64,000 bases of DNA from Marinobacter antarcticus (GCF_900142385.1 NZ_FRAQ01000001.1:2356001-2420000), one strand, 5' to 3'. Positions 44,484 through 54,102 are shown, counted from the stretch's first letter. The notes: generated from the sequence alone by a model not told the origin. Numbers and translations are program-made.

Positions 44484-45749
44484 TCAGAGCTCCACGCCAA
44501 AATCACTGGCTACCCGCAGCGCACTGCGCACGCCATCTTCATGGAAGCCATTGAACCAGTAGGCGCCGCAATAGTGCGTACGGTTATTGTTACCGATTTC
44601 CTCGTAACGCTCCTGAGCCTCGACCGCATCGAGCGTGAACACCGGGTGAGCGTAGCTGAAACGCTTGATCACCTTGCCTGGGGCAATGTCATGACTGCGG
44701 TTCAGGGTGACGCAGAAAGTCTCCGGTGCATTGTGGAAATTCTGCAGAGTGTTCATGTTGTAGGTAACAGAAACCGGCTCGGTGCTGTGCTTCGGGATGA
44801 AGTAGTTCCACGCAGCCCAGGCTCTCCGGTTTTCTGGCAGCACACTGCTGTCTGTGTGCAGTATTACATCGTTTTTCTGATAGGGGATGGCACCCAGGAT
44901 TTCACGTTCCCGGTCGCTGGGGTCGGCGAGCATGGCCAGTGCCTGGTCGCTGTGGCAGCCAAATATGACCTGATCGAACTCGTGGGTCTGACCCTCAGCG
45001 GTTACTGTAACGCCATTCTCACTTCGGCTCACGGCTTGCACTGGCGTGTTCAGATGGGTGCAATCCCCGAGTCGTTCCATCATGGCCGTGACGTACTGTG
45101 CAGAACCACCGGAAATCACACGCCAGGTCGGGCGATCGTCTACCGACAGCATGCCGTGATTATTGAAGAACTGCAGGAAAAAACGTATCGGAAACTGCTC
45201 AAGCACAATTTCCGGCGCCGACCATATTGCTGCCCCCATGGGTACAATATAGTGGTTTCTGAAGTATCGGGAATAGCGGTTGCGGTTCAGGTACTCACCC
45301 AGCGTTTCCGTGCTCCGGATTTTGCCGTCCGCCATATCCGCGCGGGTTTCTTTGTTGAACCTCAGGATCTCCCGCACCATGTTCAGGAAAGGCAGATTCA
45401 GCAGGTTTTTACGCTGAGCGAAAAGGGTGTTCAGGTTGGTTCCGTTGTATTGCAGGCCGGTTGTGCCGGAATCCACACTGAAGCTCATGTCACTGACTTC
45501 TGAAGGCACGCCGAGGCGCTCCATCAGGCGCATGAAGTTTGGGTATGTCCAGTCATTGAATACGATAAAACCGGTGTTAACCGGCCAGGTACGCCCACCT
45601 GCCTCCACATACTCGGTGTTGGTATGGCCACCGGCGTAATCGCCGGCTTCAAAGACTTCGACATCGTGCTTTTCAGCGAGAAGCCATGCTGCCGTGAGGC
45701 CGGAGACACCGGCGCCGATAACAGCAATACGCTGACGTTCGTTGCTCAT
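44484..45749 (-). CDS. FAD-dependent amine oxidase-like protein
   Basis: 421-aa flavoprotein of the amine oxidase/phytoene-desaturase fold. The N-terminal Rossmann motif IAVIGAGVSGLTAAWLLAE binds FAD, followed by EVFEAGDYAGGHTNT (GG motif). The C-terminal part (HYCGAYWFNGFHEDGVRSAL) completes the FAD site. Usually called NAD/FAD-binding protein in CFA clusters; the substrate is presumably a modified fatty acyl chain. The start overlaps the SDR stop by four bases. Confidence 0.88.
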   Translation of the reverse strand: MSNERQRIAVIGAGVSGLTAAWLLAEKHDVEVFEAGDYAGGHTNTEYVEAGGRTWPVNTGFIVFNDWTYPNFMRLMERLGVPSEVSDMSFSVDSGTTGLQYNGTNLNTLFAQRKNLLNLPFLNMVREILRFNKETRADMADGKIRSTETLGEYLNRNRYSRYFRNHYIVPMGAAIWSAPEIVLEQFPIRFFLQFFNNHGMLSVDDRPTWRVISGGSAQYVTAMMERLGDCTHLNTPVQAVSRSENGVTVTAEGQTHEFDQVIFGCHSDQALAMLADPSDREREILGAIPYQKNDVILHTDSSVLPENRRAWAAWNYFIPKHSTEPVSVTYNMNTLQNFHNAPETFCVTLNRSHDIAPGKVIKRFSYAHPVFTLDAVEAQERYEEIGNNNRTHYCGAYWFNGFHEDGVRSALRVASDFGVEL

Positions 45750-46546
45750 TCCTTTGTTTCCTGTTCGCTGGAGCTTTTGCGGGCCATGGAGGCGGCCATA
45801 CGGTCAATCAGAGACTGGGGTAGGGCACCCAGACATTTCAGAATCCATGTAAAACGTTTCGGGAAGGCGATTTCGTTATGGCCCTTGGCAAGGCCGCTGA
45901 CAATACGCTCGGCGGCATCCTCAGCAGTTACCAGAAACGGCATAGGGAAATCGTTGCGCTCGGTCAGTGGCGTCTTCACAAAGCCAGGAGAGACCAGAAC
46001 CACGTCAATACCTTCGACAGCAAGATCTGCGCGCAAGCTCTGTGCAAAGTAGGCCAGTGCAGCTTTTGAAGCGCCGTAGCCTTCCGCACGGGCGAAGGGG
46101 AACCACCAGGCAGACGAGCCTACGATAACCAGAGTGGCGGGTAACCCCTTCGCACGGGTGCGGCGCAATGCGGGCAGGGCGATCTCAACACAGCGGGCGG
46201 TTCCGATTACATTGGTCTCTATGTTCTTGGCGATCACATCACTGCTGTAATCCGTGATATCGAGATACTCGCAAGTACCAGCGTTGAGAATGGCTATGTT
46301 CAGATCACCCTGGGATTCGAGTAATGGCGCAATCGATTGCAGATCGTCCTTGCTGGTTGTATCTGCCACGGCCAGTGTGATGCGTTCCGGTGCGAGGGAC
46401 GTTATTTGCTCCAAGGGTTCGGTACGACGCCCGGTAATAACGAGTCGGTGCCCGCCCCGAATCAGAGCACGGGTTACGGATTCACCAATGCCGGAACTGG
46501 CGCCGGTGATCCAGATATTGGATATGGTATTCATGCGCTCGCTCAT
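45746..46546 (-). CDS. Short-chain dehydrogenase/reductase
   Basis: 266-aa classical SDR. Cofactor motif ITGASSGIGESVTRALI at about 13-29, NAG in AILNAGTCEY near 87, catalytic Ser in VIVGSSAWWFP, and the YxxxK pair in YGASKAALAYFAQ near 159-163. Arg in TGRRTEP suggests NADP preference. Substrate unknown. Start ATG 46546 overlaps the SnoaL-like stop (ATGA); a second ATG lies four codons in. Confidence 0.88.
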   Translation of the reverse strand: MSERMNTISNIWITGASSGIGESVTRALIRGGHRLVITGRRTEPLEQITSLAPERITLAVADTTSKDDLQSIAPLLESQGDLNIAILNAGTCEYLDITDYSSDVIAKNIETNVIGTARCVEIALPALRRTRAKGLPATLVIVGSSAWWFPFARAEGYGASKAALAYFAQSLRADLAVEGIDVVLVSPGFVKTPLTERNDFPMPFLVTAEDAAERIVSGLAKGHNEIAFPKRFTWILKCLGALPQSLIDRMAASMARKSSSEQETKE

Positions 46547-47010
46547 CCTGCGTAGCCCTTCACCCAGCGGATAACGCTACCGACCACCGGCAGGTTTTCA
46601 TACAATAGCTGGCCGGCATCAAAATAATCACGGTGGTAACAGATTTTTCCGTCTTTGACCTTGAGGTGGCTGATGCCGGCTACCTGTATCTCACGCCCAC
46701 CGAGAATCCGCTTGTGCCGCAAATGCATCACCCAGGGAATGCTGGCAAAACTGTCCTGAACCACAGCATCTTCAAAAGCGAAGTGACAGGAAATGACGTT
46801 GGCGTAAGCCCCTGCAAAGTAATGGGTTAATGCATCGAGACCTACCACAGCGCCAAGCGGATCCTGAAACCGGATGTCCTCACTATAAACTGCGGGTAGC
46901 TTTTTAAGATTGCCTTTATCCAGCTCGTTAAACAAAACTTTGAATTGTGCCAGCGTGGCAGGAACGGCCGAATTCGGGTGGCCCACTTCAATAGTCGCGG
47001 CAGCTTTCAT
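46543..47010 (-). CDS. SnoaL/NTF2-like protein
   Basis: 155-aa NTF2-fold protein. Typical pattern: helix FKVLFNELDKGNLKKLPAVYSEDIRFQDPLG (about 25-55), GLDALTHYFAGAYANV, then beta strands with HLKVKDGKICYHRDYFDAGQLLYENLP. Such folds act as small enzymes or binding partners; the product role here is unknown. It overlaps the desaturase stop by four bases and is second gene of the lipid operon. Confidence 0.85.
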   Translation of the reverse strand: MKAAATIEVGHPNSAVPATLAQFKVLFNELDKGNLKKLPAVYSEDIRFQDPLGAVVGLDALTHYFAGAYANVISCHFAFEDAVVQDSFASIPWVMHLRHKRILGGREIQVAGISHLKVKDGKICYHRDYFDAGQLLYENLPVVGSVIRWVKGYAG

Positions 47011-47963
47011 TTCTGCGCCCTTCTCATTTGGTCAAGTTGGCGGGTTTCTTCCTGAATATTCTTAGGTATCGGGTTTAGCTCCCAGATTATGCCCAATTTC
47101 GACAGTACCCAGAGTCCGTACCAGGTCATATCGATCTCGTACCAGCGAAATCCCTGTCGGACAGATTGGGGCCAGCGGTGATGATTGTTGTGCCAGCCTT
47201 CACCGAGGGTCAGAATCGCCAGCCAGAAGTTGTTGCGACTGTTGTCTGAGGTTTCAAAACGACGCTTGCCCCAAACATGGGAGAGCGAGTTAATGGAAAC
47301 CGTGGCGTGGAACAGCGCGACAGTGGAGATGAAAAAGCCCCATGTCAGCATCTGTAAACCATTGGTGCCCAGCCCCGGCGCCCAGGCTGCAAGCGCTTCA
47401 CCCAGACTGTAAATCAGAATAGCTGCACCGGCCGGAATCAGCGCGTCAAAACGATTGATAAGCTTGAGCTCGGGAAATTTAAGCCAGTCGCGTATGCGTC
47501 GCTCGTCGGTGGCGAAGCCGGCGTCGCAGGTAAACCAGCCCATGTGAGACCACCAGAAACCGCCTTGGTGGGGGGAGTGAAGATCCTGTTCCCGGTCGGA
47601 ATGCTGATGGTGATGCCTGTGATGCGCAGCCCACCACAGAGGGCCGCGCTGAGCGGCACTGGCGCCGAGCACTGCAAACATAAATTGGGCTGGGCGGCTT
47701 GTTTTGAACGTCTTGTGTGCAAAGTACCGGTGGTAGAATCCGGTAATGGCAAACATCCTTACAACAAAAAAGAAGAAGGCGAACCCGGCCGCAAACGCGC
47801 TGACACCAGTATAAAACGCAAGCAAACATGTCAGGTGTAGCGCCAGAAACGGAATGACACGCACAAAATTAAAGGAGCGGGAGGTTACGTCTAAGTGATC
47901 CGAACCGGCATCGGAATCGAACCACCTCAAAATGTTGATAAACCAGTTTTGCACTCGGGTCAT
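47007..47963 (-). CDS. Acyl-CoA / fatty acid desaturase
   Basis: Membrane di-iron desaturase introducing a double bond into acyl chains. Three His boxes are present: HRYFAHKTF, HHRHHHQHSDREQDLHSPH and HNNHHRWPQS, with four helices around them. The reading frame opens at 48095, but that start would overlap the start of the divergent gene; the internal ATG 47963 gives a 318-aa protein beginning MTRVQNWFINILRWFDSDAG with an AAGG site and is preferred. First gene of the eight-gene operon. Confidence 0.87.
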   Translation of the reverse strand: MTRVQNWFINILRWFDSDAGSDHLDVTSRSFNFVRVIPFLALHLTCLLAFYTGVSAFAAGFAFFFFVVRMFAITGFYHRYFAHKTFKTSRPAQFMFAVLGASAAQRGPLWWAAHHRHHHQHSDREQDLHSPHQGGFWWSHMGWFTCDAGFATDERRIRDWLKFPELKLINRFDALIPAGAAILIYSLGEALAAWAPGLGTNGLQMLTWGFFISTVALFHATVSINSLSHVWGKRRFETSDNSRNNFWLAILTLGEGWHNNHHRWPQSVRQGFRWYEIDMTWYGLWVLSKLGIIWELNPIPKNIQEETRQLDQMRRAQK

Positions 47964-48093
47964 ACCTTGAAAGCCCTTTTTCTCTGAATTGAACCGGAAC
48001 AGCGAGGTCTTCGGCAAAGCTTTCAAAAAGCCCGGGCCCTTTCGCTTGACGGTTTGTACGCTCTGACCACCGAACTTGGATGCACCATAAACC

Positions 48094-49134
48094 ATGTTTA
48101 ATGAGACATTTCATACTAATGATATACGCCGCATAGCGATTGTTGGTTCAGGCCTCGCAGGCCTGACTGCAGCCATTAAACTGAAACAGCAAGGTCACAA
48201 TGTGACAGTGTTTGAAAAAAGTCGAGGCCCGGGCGGCAGGCTGGCGGCGAAACGGGTCGCCGATGGCTCGGTGGACATGGGTGCGCAGTATTTCACCTCC
48301 CGCAATCCTGAGTTCCTGCCGTTTCTCACCGAGTTTGCCGGCGACAGCAGCTTTGCTGTCTGGAATGGCCGGTTCGGCTTCCAGGATAAAGAGGGCCAGT
48401 GGCAGGCATTCCCGGATGAGCCCCGGTATGTCGGTACGCCCAGAATGACCGCAATTTCCCGCGGGCTTTCTGCTCACGCAACCGTGGTTGCGGAAACTCG
48501 CATTGAAAGCCTGGCCCGAACTGACAAAGGCTGGGCGCTGTCTGATTCAAACGCGAAGCTGACGGGCGAATTTGATCAGGTCATCATTACTGCGCCACCC
48601 GCCCAAACCAGGGACTTACTTGCTCAGAGTAACCTGCCGGAACTGACAGCACAGCTTGATGATGCGGTACGTCGGGTATTGCCATGCTGGGCCGTGGCCG
48701 CCCATTTTGAAGAAAACCCCTGGCCCCGCCACGAGGGAATGCGCTGCGACCACCCGGTGCTCTTCTGGGTAGCGAACAACTCCAGCAAACCGGGACGGAC
48801 AAGCCAGGATCAGGACGACAAGGGCGTATGGTGGGTTCTTCATGCAAACCCTGAATGGACTGAACGGAATGTCGACGCCTCGCCAAAACAGGTGGCAACA
48901 GAGCTGATCGCAGCATTGAGGGAAGTGACAGGAACAGAAGTAGCCGTTACCGATGCCCTGACGCACCGGTGGCTATATGCCCGCTCTGAGGGCGGTGGGC
49001 ACCCCGGCCACCTGTGGTTTCAAGAGCAGGGCATTGGTCTTGCGGGCGACTGGCTCAGCGGGGGTCGGGTTGAAGGCGCTTTTAACAGCGCCTGCAGCCT
49101 GGTGTCTGCCTGCACGGCAAGTGCTGTTAGCTGA
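48094..49134 (+). CDS. FAD/NAD(P)-dependent oxidoreductase (renalase-like)
   Basis: 346-aa flavoprotein with Rossmann motif IAIVGSGLAGLTAAIKLKQQG (residues 13-33) and GPGGRLAAKRVADGSVDMGAQYFT, the renalase/amine-oxidase-like pattern. C-terminal GLAGDWLSGGRVEGAFNSA closes the FAD site. Divergent from the desaturase operon; its 3' end overlaps the convergent HD-domain gene by eight bases. Likely oxidises a reduced nicotinamide-type or lipid-related compound; substrate not known. Confidence 0.83.
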   Translation: MFNETFHTNDIRRIAIVGSGLAGLTAAIKLKQQGHNVTVFEKSRGPGGRLAAKRVADGSVDMGAQYFTSRNPEFLPFLTEFAGDSSFAVWNGRFGFQDKEGQWQAFPDEPRYVGTPRMTAISRGLSAHATVVAETRIESLARTDKGWALSDSNAKLTGEFDQVIITAPPAQTRDLLAQSNLPELTAQLDDAVRRVLPCWAVAAHFEENPWPRHEGMRCDHPVLFWVANNSSKPGRTSQDQDDKGVWWVLHANPEWTERNVDASPKQVATELIAALREVTGTEVAVTDALTHRWLYARSEGGGHPGHLWFQEQGIGLAGDWLSGGRVEGAFNSACSLVSACTASAVS

Positions 49135-50611
49135 TAGTTCCTGGCCCGGTATTTTTGGTGATGTCCGGGCGGGTATAGAAGTGGGTAATGGTGCCGTCGC
49201 TGAACTTACTGAAAAAGGCACTGACATCGGTAATTTTTTTCAGAGATCGCGTGCGGTTAACCGGATCCCGAATCAGCACCTTGATGCCGTTGAAATTATC
49301 CTGAATATTGGAGAAGCGTGCTCGCATGGAACAGGTGACAACGTGGGCCGGGTTCAGCTCCATGGCCTCGGCCAGCCAGGCACTGTGGCTGGCAATACCG
49401 CTGACTGAAAGGTCTTCCCGGGTATCCAGGTGGTTCAGCTTCACCCGGTTGACAATGCAAAAAGAAAAGCTCCTCGGGCGCTGGCGGGCGACCTTCCGGA
49501 ACGCTTCCCAGAAAAAGTTGTCCGTTAGCTCGGCAAAATAGCGCATATTGCTCAGGCAAGTGTCTATCCATTCAAAACTCTCCGGGTCCTCCAGAACTTC
49601 GTTTATGGCTTCTCGCAAGAGCCAGTCAAAACCCAGGGCCGTCTTGTGTGCATATACCTTGCGATACATCTGATAGCGGCTGTAAACAAAATCCTCCAGC
49701 GCCCCCAAACCTTTTTGGGTAATCGCCAGCCCCAGCCAGGGCTCGGACTCATCCCAACCGAAGCGCAGGTTGCTGAGAAGATGGTCAAGGTTGAACCCTC
49801 CAATCGTCACGGAAGAGTGGAATCCGTCACGCAACATATAATCGGCGCGATCGGCATCAATTTCTCCGGAGACGATGGAGGAAAGCAGGTTCAGCACCAA
49901 CCGCGGAATATTCTCGCTGATCAGTGATTCCGCCTCTGCGTCTTCACCGGCAATAAACCCCCAGAATGTGCGGGCATGGCGGCAGAATGTTTCGCTGGGC
50001 GCAACGTCTGTGGTCTCCATAATACCAATGACATCCCGCGCGTGCAGGCCAGCGCCTTCCAGATCGACCGCCGACAGAACATCGTGGGCAACCCTTACTG
50101 AATAGTGCTCATGCTCGAGTTCTTCGGGCTCTGCGCTGTGGTAGGCAGAATAATCCACCCCTTCCCACAAATCCGCAAACCGGCCGGGCCGAGACATCAA
50201 CTCACGAATACGCCGTGCCTGGGTAAACTGGTGAGAGAAACTGGAATGTCCGCTGTCGTGAAGCAGGCACCCAAGGCGAATGGTCTTGGCCAGATAATCA
50301 ATAGCATCAAGTTGTTTGAGGCTGAGATCGGTCTGCTCGCTGAGCTGGCGTTCCCGGAGATAGGCGTCAATCATTGAGCGGAACATGCGTGAGCCCACAT
50401 GCATGACGCCAATACTGTGCAGGAAGCGGGAGTGGGTCGCACCCGGGAAGACCAAACTGAGAATATCGTTCTGGCAGATGTTGCGCAGCCGCTGGAAAAG
50501 AGGATGGTCAATCACCTGAATTTCATGTCGGTATAGCGGAATTGCCCCGTGAACCGGATCCATGATCAGCTTGTCATAAGCACCTAATAGGTCATTTACC
50601 GCTCGTCTCAT
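49127..50611 (-). CDS. HD-domain phosphohydrolase (dNTPase/SAMHD1-like)
   Basis: 494-aa metal-dependent phosphohydrolase. HD motif residues: His in THSRFLHSIGVMHVG, the HD pair in LLHDSGHSSFSHQF near 118, and the later Asp in DADRADYMLRDGFHSSV near 260. N-terminal MDPVHGAIPLYRHEIQVIDHPLFQRLRNI is typical of the SAMHD1-like bacterial group, which hydrolyse dNTPs or related nucleotides. Single gene on the minus strand. Confidence 0.87.
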   Translation of the reverse strand: MRRAVNDLLGAYDKLIMDPVHGAIPLYRHEIQVIDHPLFQRLRNICQNDILSLVFPGATHSRFLHSIGVMHVGSRMFRSMIDAYLRERQLSEQTDLSLKQLDAIDYLAKTIRLGCLLHDSGHSSFSHQFTQARRIRELMSRPGRFADLWEGVDYSAYHSAEPEELEHEHYSVRVAHDVLSAVDLEGAGLHARDVIGIMETTDVAPSETFCRHARTFWGFIAGEDAEAESLISENIPRLVLNLLSSIVSGEIDADRADYMLRDGFHSSVTIGGFNLDHLLSNLRFGWDESEPWLGLAITQKGLGALEDFVYSRYQMYRKVYAHKTALGFDWLLREAINEVLEDPESFEWIDTCLSNMRYFAELTDNFFWEAFRKVARQRPRSFSFCIVNRVKLNHLDTREDLSVSGIASHSAWLAEAMELNPAHVVTCSMRARFSNIQDNFNGIKVLIRDPVNRTRSLKKITDVSAFFSKFSDGTITHFYTRPDITKNTGPGTIS

Positions 50612-50724
50612 TCGCAGGAATCTCCGGATTTCGCCAAACTGGCCTTGTTATATCACTGGGGCGTGCCAAAATAGGTTTTGAAACGCCGTTTTTCGTTTAC
50701 CGCTGGTAGTTTAGGGCAGCAGCC

Positions 50725-51945
50725 ATGACCTCGCGCACCGGGCGCCTACTAATTCGTATACTGATCATTGATGCAGACGAGAAGGCATGCGCTGAACTTT
50801 CGCGCTACCTGGAAACGAGAGGATTCTACGTCTCTGGCTATCGCGATCTCGCTTCTGCCAGCGCGGTGATTGACGATAACATGCCCGACGTTATCTTTGC
50901 AGACCTCACGCCCGCCGAGATCGAGGGTCTTACGGATCGTCTGGAAGAATCAGAATCGCTCACTCCAATCGTTGCCTGTTCAGGTACCCAATCCAGTCAA
51001 GACGTTGTCGATGCGCTTCGTGCAGGGGCTTCTGACTTTGTGCTTAAACCCTGTGGTAAAGATAAAAAAGCCCTCAGCGACGTAATTCACAAGTTGCTGG
51101 ATAGGGTTCGGGTCGGGCGCCTCAATCAGCTTTATCGGCAGGAACTGGAAGATGCCAATCGTGATCTGAGAGACGGGATTGCAGAGTTGCGCGCCGATCA
51201 GAGGGCAGGGCGTAAAGTTCAGTTGCGAATGTTACCGGAAAAGGAACAGTTCACCGGCGGTCTTTACGTGGATCATCTGATCAAACCGTCTTTGTACCTG
51301 AGCGGCGACTTCCTCGATTATTTTCCACTCACGGAAGACAAAACGCTTGTTTACATTGCCGATGTGTCCGGCCACGGAGCCAGCTCCGCGTTTGTAACCG
51401 TGCTCCTGAAAAACCTCAGCAACCGTTTGCAACGCAACCTGCGCCGCGGATCCACTGACGATATTCTGTATCCAGAGCGGTTTCTTGAGCGGATCAACTC
51501 GGAACTGCTTGATACCGGGCTTGGTAAACACGTCACCATTTTTGTTGGCATCATTTCCCTGAGTGAGCGTACATTACGATATGCGGTGGGGGCCCACTTC
51601 CCGATGCCAGTGCTTTCCTTTGTGGGAGGTGAGACTGCATTTCTTGAGGGTAGTGGCCTTCCTGTCGGGCTTTTTGAGTCCCCACAATGGGAAGTATACG
51701 AAGTTGCTCTGGACAAACCCTTCCACCTGATTCTGTTTTCTGATGGGATTCTCGAAGTCATCCGGCAGAAGAGTCTTGATGAAAAGGAGCAGAGACTACT
51801 TGAACTCGTATCTGGAGGTCGTCACACTATCGCATCTCTCAGCGAGGCTCTCAATCTCGACGAGATCACAGAGTTACCGGACGACATCGGTATTGTGACG
51901 GTTACTGACACGGTTTCAGTGTCAGAAAACTCGTTGTTGAAATAG
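50725..51945 (+). CDS. hsbR: HsbR-like response regulator with PP2C phosphatase domain
   Basis: 406-aa partner-switching regulator. Receiver domain at 11-130 with phospho-accepting Asp60 (VIFADLTP) and Lys near 108 (VLKPCGK), a coiled-coil linker (130-170), and a SpoIIE/PP2C serine phosphatase at 180-395 (SGDFLDYF; VADVSGHGASSAFV; LFSDGILEV; DDIGIVTV). In Pseudomonas, HptB-HsbR-HsbA controls swarming, biofilm and FlgM. hsbA follows 14 bases after the stop; no hptB lies in this window. Confidence 0.88.
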   Translation: MTSRTGRLLIRILIIDADEKACAELSRYLETRGFYVSGYRDLASASAVIDDNMPDVIFADLTPAEIEGLTDRLEESESLTPIVACSGTQSSQDVVDALRAGASDFVLKPCGKDKKALSDVIHKLLDRVRVGRLNQLYRQELEDANRDLRDGIAELRADQRAGRKVQLRMLPEKEQFTGGLYVDHLIKPSLYLSGDFLDYFPLTEDKTLVYIADVSGHGASSAFVTVLLKNLSNRLQRNLRRGSTDDILYPERFLERINSELLDTGLGKHVTIFVGIISLSERTLRYAVGAHFPMPVLSFVGGETAFLEGSGLPVGLFESPQWEVYEVALDKPFHLILFSDGILEVIRQKSLDEKEQRLLELVSGGRHTIASLSEALNLDEITELPDDIGIVTVTDTVSVSENSLLK

Positions 51946-51959
51946 TGGCAGTGTGATAC

Positions 51960-52451
51960 ATGGCTGGTTATAAGATCCTGCAGGCTGAAAAACAGGGAAT
52001 CTACGTCCTTAAGTTCATTGGAGAAATCCGGCTGAACCTTTGTTGTACGCTGGACAACCTGGTCGACTCCATCACCCTGGACCCACAGTTCAAAACCGTG
52101 GTGATTGATCTCACCGAAACCGAAATCATAGACAGTACCACCCTCGGCCTGCTCGCCAAGATCGCCATGGCAGCCCAGAAGCAAAGCCACTTTTTACCTA
52201 CGCTGATTTCCACCAACCCGGATATTACCCGTATCATCACCTCCATGGGGTTTGACAAGATCTTCATTATTGTCCGTGAGCCTGCCTCACGTATTGAAGA
52301 GCTCGAAGAAATACCTGTGCTCAGGGCCAGTGAACAAGACGTTCGCGACAAGGTACTGAATGCCCACAAGGTGCTTATGGGGCTGAACAAGCAAAACCGG
52401 GAAGAGTTCAAGAATCTGGTGCGTGCTCTGGAATGTGAAGAGCCCGGCTGA
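51960..52451 (+). CDS. hsbA: HsbA-like anti-sigma factor antagonist (STAS)
   Basis: 163-aa STAS protein with the phosphorylated Ser in TEIIDSTTLGLLAKIA (Ser59) and the DLTETE strand before it. A C-terminal extension (about 115-160) is typical of HsbA, which in Pseudomonas binds the anti-sigma factor FlgM or the diguanylate cyclase HsbD according to its phosphorylation state. It is the partner of the phosphatase encoded just upstream. Confidence 0.87.
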   Translation: MAGYKILQAEKQGIYVLKFIGEIRLNLCCTLDNLVDSITLDPQFKTVVIDLTETEIIDSTTLGLLAKIAMAAQKQSHFLPTLISTNPDITRIITSMGFDKIFIIVREPASRIEELEEIPVLRASEQDVRDKVLNAHKVLMGLNKQNREEFKNLVRALECEEPG

Positions 52452-52518
52452 GACGCCATGCTTACCATCCATCCCGGGCCGGCAGGTTCAGACCTGATTC
52501 AAAACAGACGGAATGACT

Positions 52519-53586
52519 ATGCCTGAAAAAATTGAGCCCCTTGCGAACGGGGCCAAAGAGCCGGTGCACGATGTAGCGGTTCTCGGAGGAGGCAGTTTCG
52601 GTTCTGCCATGGCAAAAGTACTCGGGGAGAACGGTCACCGGGTTCATTTCTGGATGCGAGACGAGGCCCAGGCCGAAGAGGTCCGCACAACCGGAATCAA
52701 CAGCCGTTACATGCCCGGCGTAGAGATCAAAGGCGACATCCGGCCCACCACCGATCTCGCAGACGCCATAGGCAAAGCGGAAATCGTATTTGTTGCCATT
52801 CCCAGCAAGGCGTTCCGCACTGTTATTCGCGAAAACAGCAGCAAATTCCGCGACGGGCAGATCGTTGTCAGCCTGACCAAGGGTATCGAAGCCCATGGCT
52901 TCAAGCTCATGAGCGAAATTCTCCTGGAAGAGATTCCCCGCTGCCGCATTGGCGTATTAAGTGGTCCAAACCTGGCGAGTGAAATTGTAAACCGCGATCT
53001 TACGGCAACCGTCATTGCTGCCAAGGATCCGGATGTGCGGCGCACCGTTCAGGACCTGCTTGGCTGCGAGTACTTTCGTGTTTACGCCAACGTGGATATT
53101 TACGGTGTCGAACTCGCCGGGGCGCTCAAGAACATCTATGCCATTGTGGCCGGCCTTGCCTCGGCTCTGGACATGGGAGAAAACGCTAACGCAATGCTGA
53201 TTACCCGGGGGCTGGCGGAAATGAGTCGTTTTGCGGTCAGCCTCGGTGCTAATCCCATGACATTTATGGGGCTTGCAGGGGTGGGTGATCTGATCGTTAC
53301 CTGTACCTCATCAAAAAGCCGTAATTTCAGGATTGGCTACGCCGTTGGCAAGGGCCAGAAGCTTGATGACGCAGTGGCAGAGCTGGGCCAGGTGGCAGAG
53401 GGGATTTACACGCTCGAGCTGGTGAAAGAAAAGGCCGAAGCGATCGGGATATACATGCCCCTTGTGCGCGGCCTTTATGAAATTCTCTACGGAGATGCGT
53501 CCATCAGCGCAGTGATCAACAGCCTGATGATGTCCGTGCAGAACTCAGATGTGGAATTCATCCTGCCACGGACAATCGCTGAGTAA
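52519..53586 (+). CDS. gpsA: Glycerol-3-phosphate dehydrogenase [NAD(P)+]
   Basis: Reduces dihydroxyacetone phosphate to glycerol 3-phosphate for phospholipids. NAD loop GGGSFGSAMAKVLGENG near residues 22-38, conserved LSGPNLASEI near 150, catalytic Lys in GALKNIYAIVAGLASALDMG, and a C-terminal VKEKAEAIGIYMPLV. ATG 52519 is preferred over ATG 52513 because GACGGA lies six bases before it. 355 aa, about 20 residues longer than E. coli GpsA at the N-terminus. sixA follows. Confidence 0.95.
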   Translation: MPEKIEPLANGAKEPVHDVAVLGGGSFGSAMAKVLGENGHRVHFWMRDEAQAEEVRTTGINSRYMPGVEIKGDIRPTTDLADAIGKAEIVFVAIPSKAFRTVIRENSSKFRDGQIVVSLTKGIEAHGFKLMSEILLEEIPRCRIGVLSGPNLASEIVNRDLTATVIAAKDPDVRRTVQDLLGCEYFRVYANVDIYGVELAGALKNIYAIVAGLASALDMGENANAMLITRGLAEMSRFAVSLGANPMTFMGLAGVGDLIVTCTSSKSRNFRIGYAVGKGQKLDDAVAELGQVAEGIYTLELVKEKAEAIGIYMPLVRGLYEILYGDASISAVINSLMMSVQNSDVEFILPRTIAE

Positions 53587-53610
53587 CGGAAGCCATCGAG
53601 GAGATTAGCT

Positions 53611-54060
53611 GTGCAACTACTCATCATGCGTCATGGCGAAGCTGGCTGGCACACGCTGGATCAGGAGCGGACGCTCACTGAAACCGGTCGACATCAGGTT
53701 GCTGAGTGTGCAGCCAGGATTGCCGCTTCGCCCTGGCGGCCAGAACAAATCTGGAGTAGTCCCTATGTGCGGGCTAGACAGACAGCGGCCATTGTTTCAG
53801 AGATCCTGAACTGCCCGGTGGAAGAAAAGACATTCATTACGCCGGACGACGACCCCGGGTTGTGTCTGGACGCCCTCCTTGAAAATCAGCATTCACCTCT
53901 CATGCTGGTCTCTCACATGCCTTTTGTCGGCAGCCTTTCAACGCTGCTGGTTGATGGGCACCGGCGCGGCATTCCCTTTATGACTGCTCAGGCCGTAGTG
54001 CTCGATATGCCTCTGGTTGGCCCAGGCTGCGCGGACTTGAAAACCCAGTTTTTGCCCTGA
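53611..54060 (+). CDS. sixA: Phosphohistidine phosphatase SixA
   Basis: 149-aa histidine phosphatase with the RHG core (LLIMRHGEAGW, residues 3-13), and the second His in LMLVSHMPFVGSL near 107-119. Removes phosphate from phosphohistidine (ArcB Hpt, or PTSNtr components in later work). GTG start with a GAGGAG site at 53598. A linked gene order gpsA-sixA occurs in Pseudomonas and relatives. Confidence 0.93.
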   Translation: MQLLIMRHGEAGWHTLDQERTLTETGRHQVAECAARIAASPWRPEQIWSSPYVRARQTAAIVSEILNCPVEEKTFITPDDDPGLCLDALLENQHSPLMLVSHMPFVGSLSTLLVDGHRRGIPFMTAQAVVLDMPLVGPGCADLKTQFLP

Positions 54061-54102
54061 TTAGACTATTGTCAGGGTCACTTCTATTGATTGAGTCCAA
54101 TT

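Noticed and set aside
44454..45503. Plus-strand open frame (349 aa) opposite the amine-oxidase gene
   Set aside because: Antisense shadow of a conserved flavoprotein gene; no ribosome site or motif.
47964..48093. ECF-sigma-type promoter (CATCC ... CGTA, 16-17 bp apart) before the desaturase
   Set aside because: The match to the RpoE/ChrR-type consensus is too loose and was found only after expecting it.
47963..48095. Upstream start (48095) of the desaturase
   Set aside because: It would overlap the start codon of the divergent gene at 48094 and leaves no promoter space; the internal ATG at 47963 fits better.
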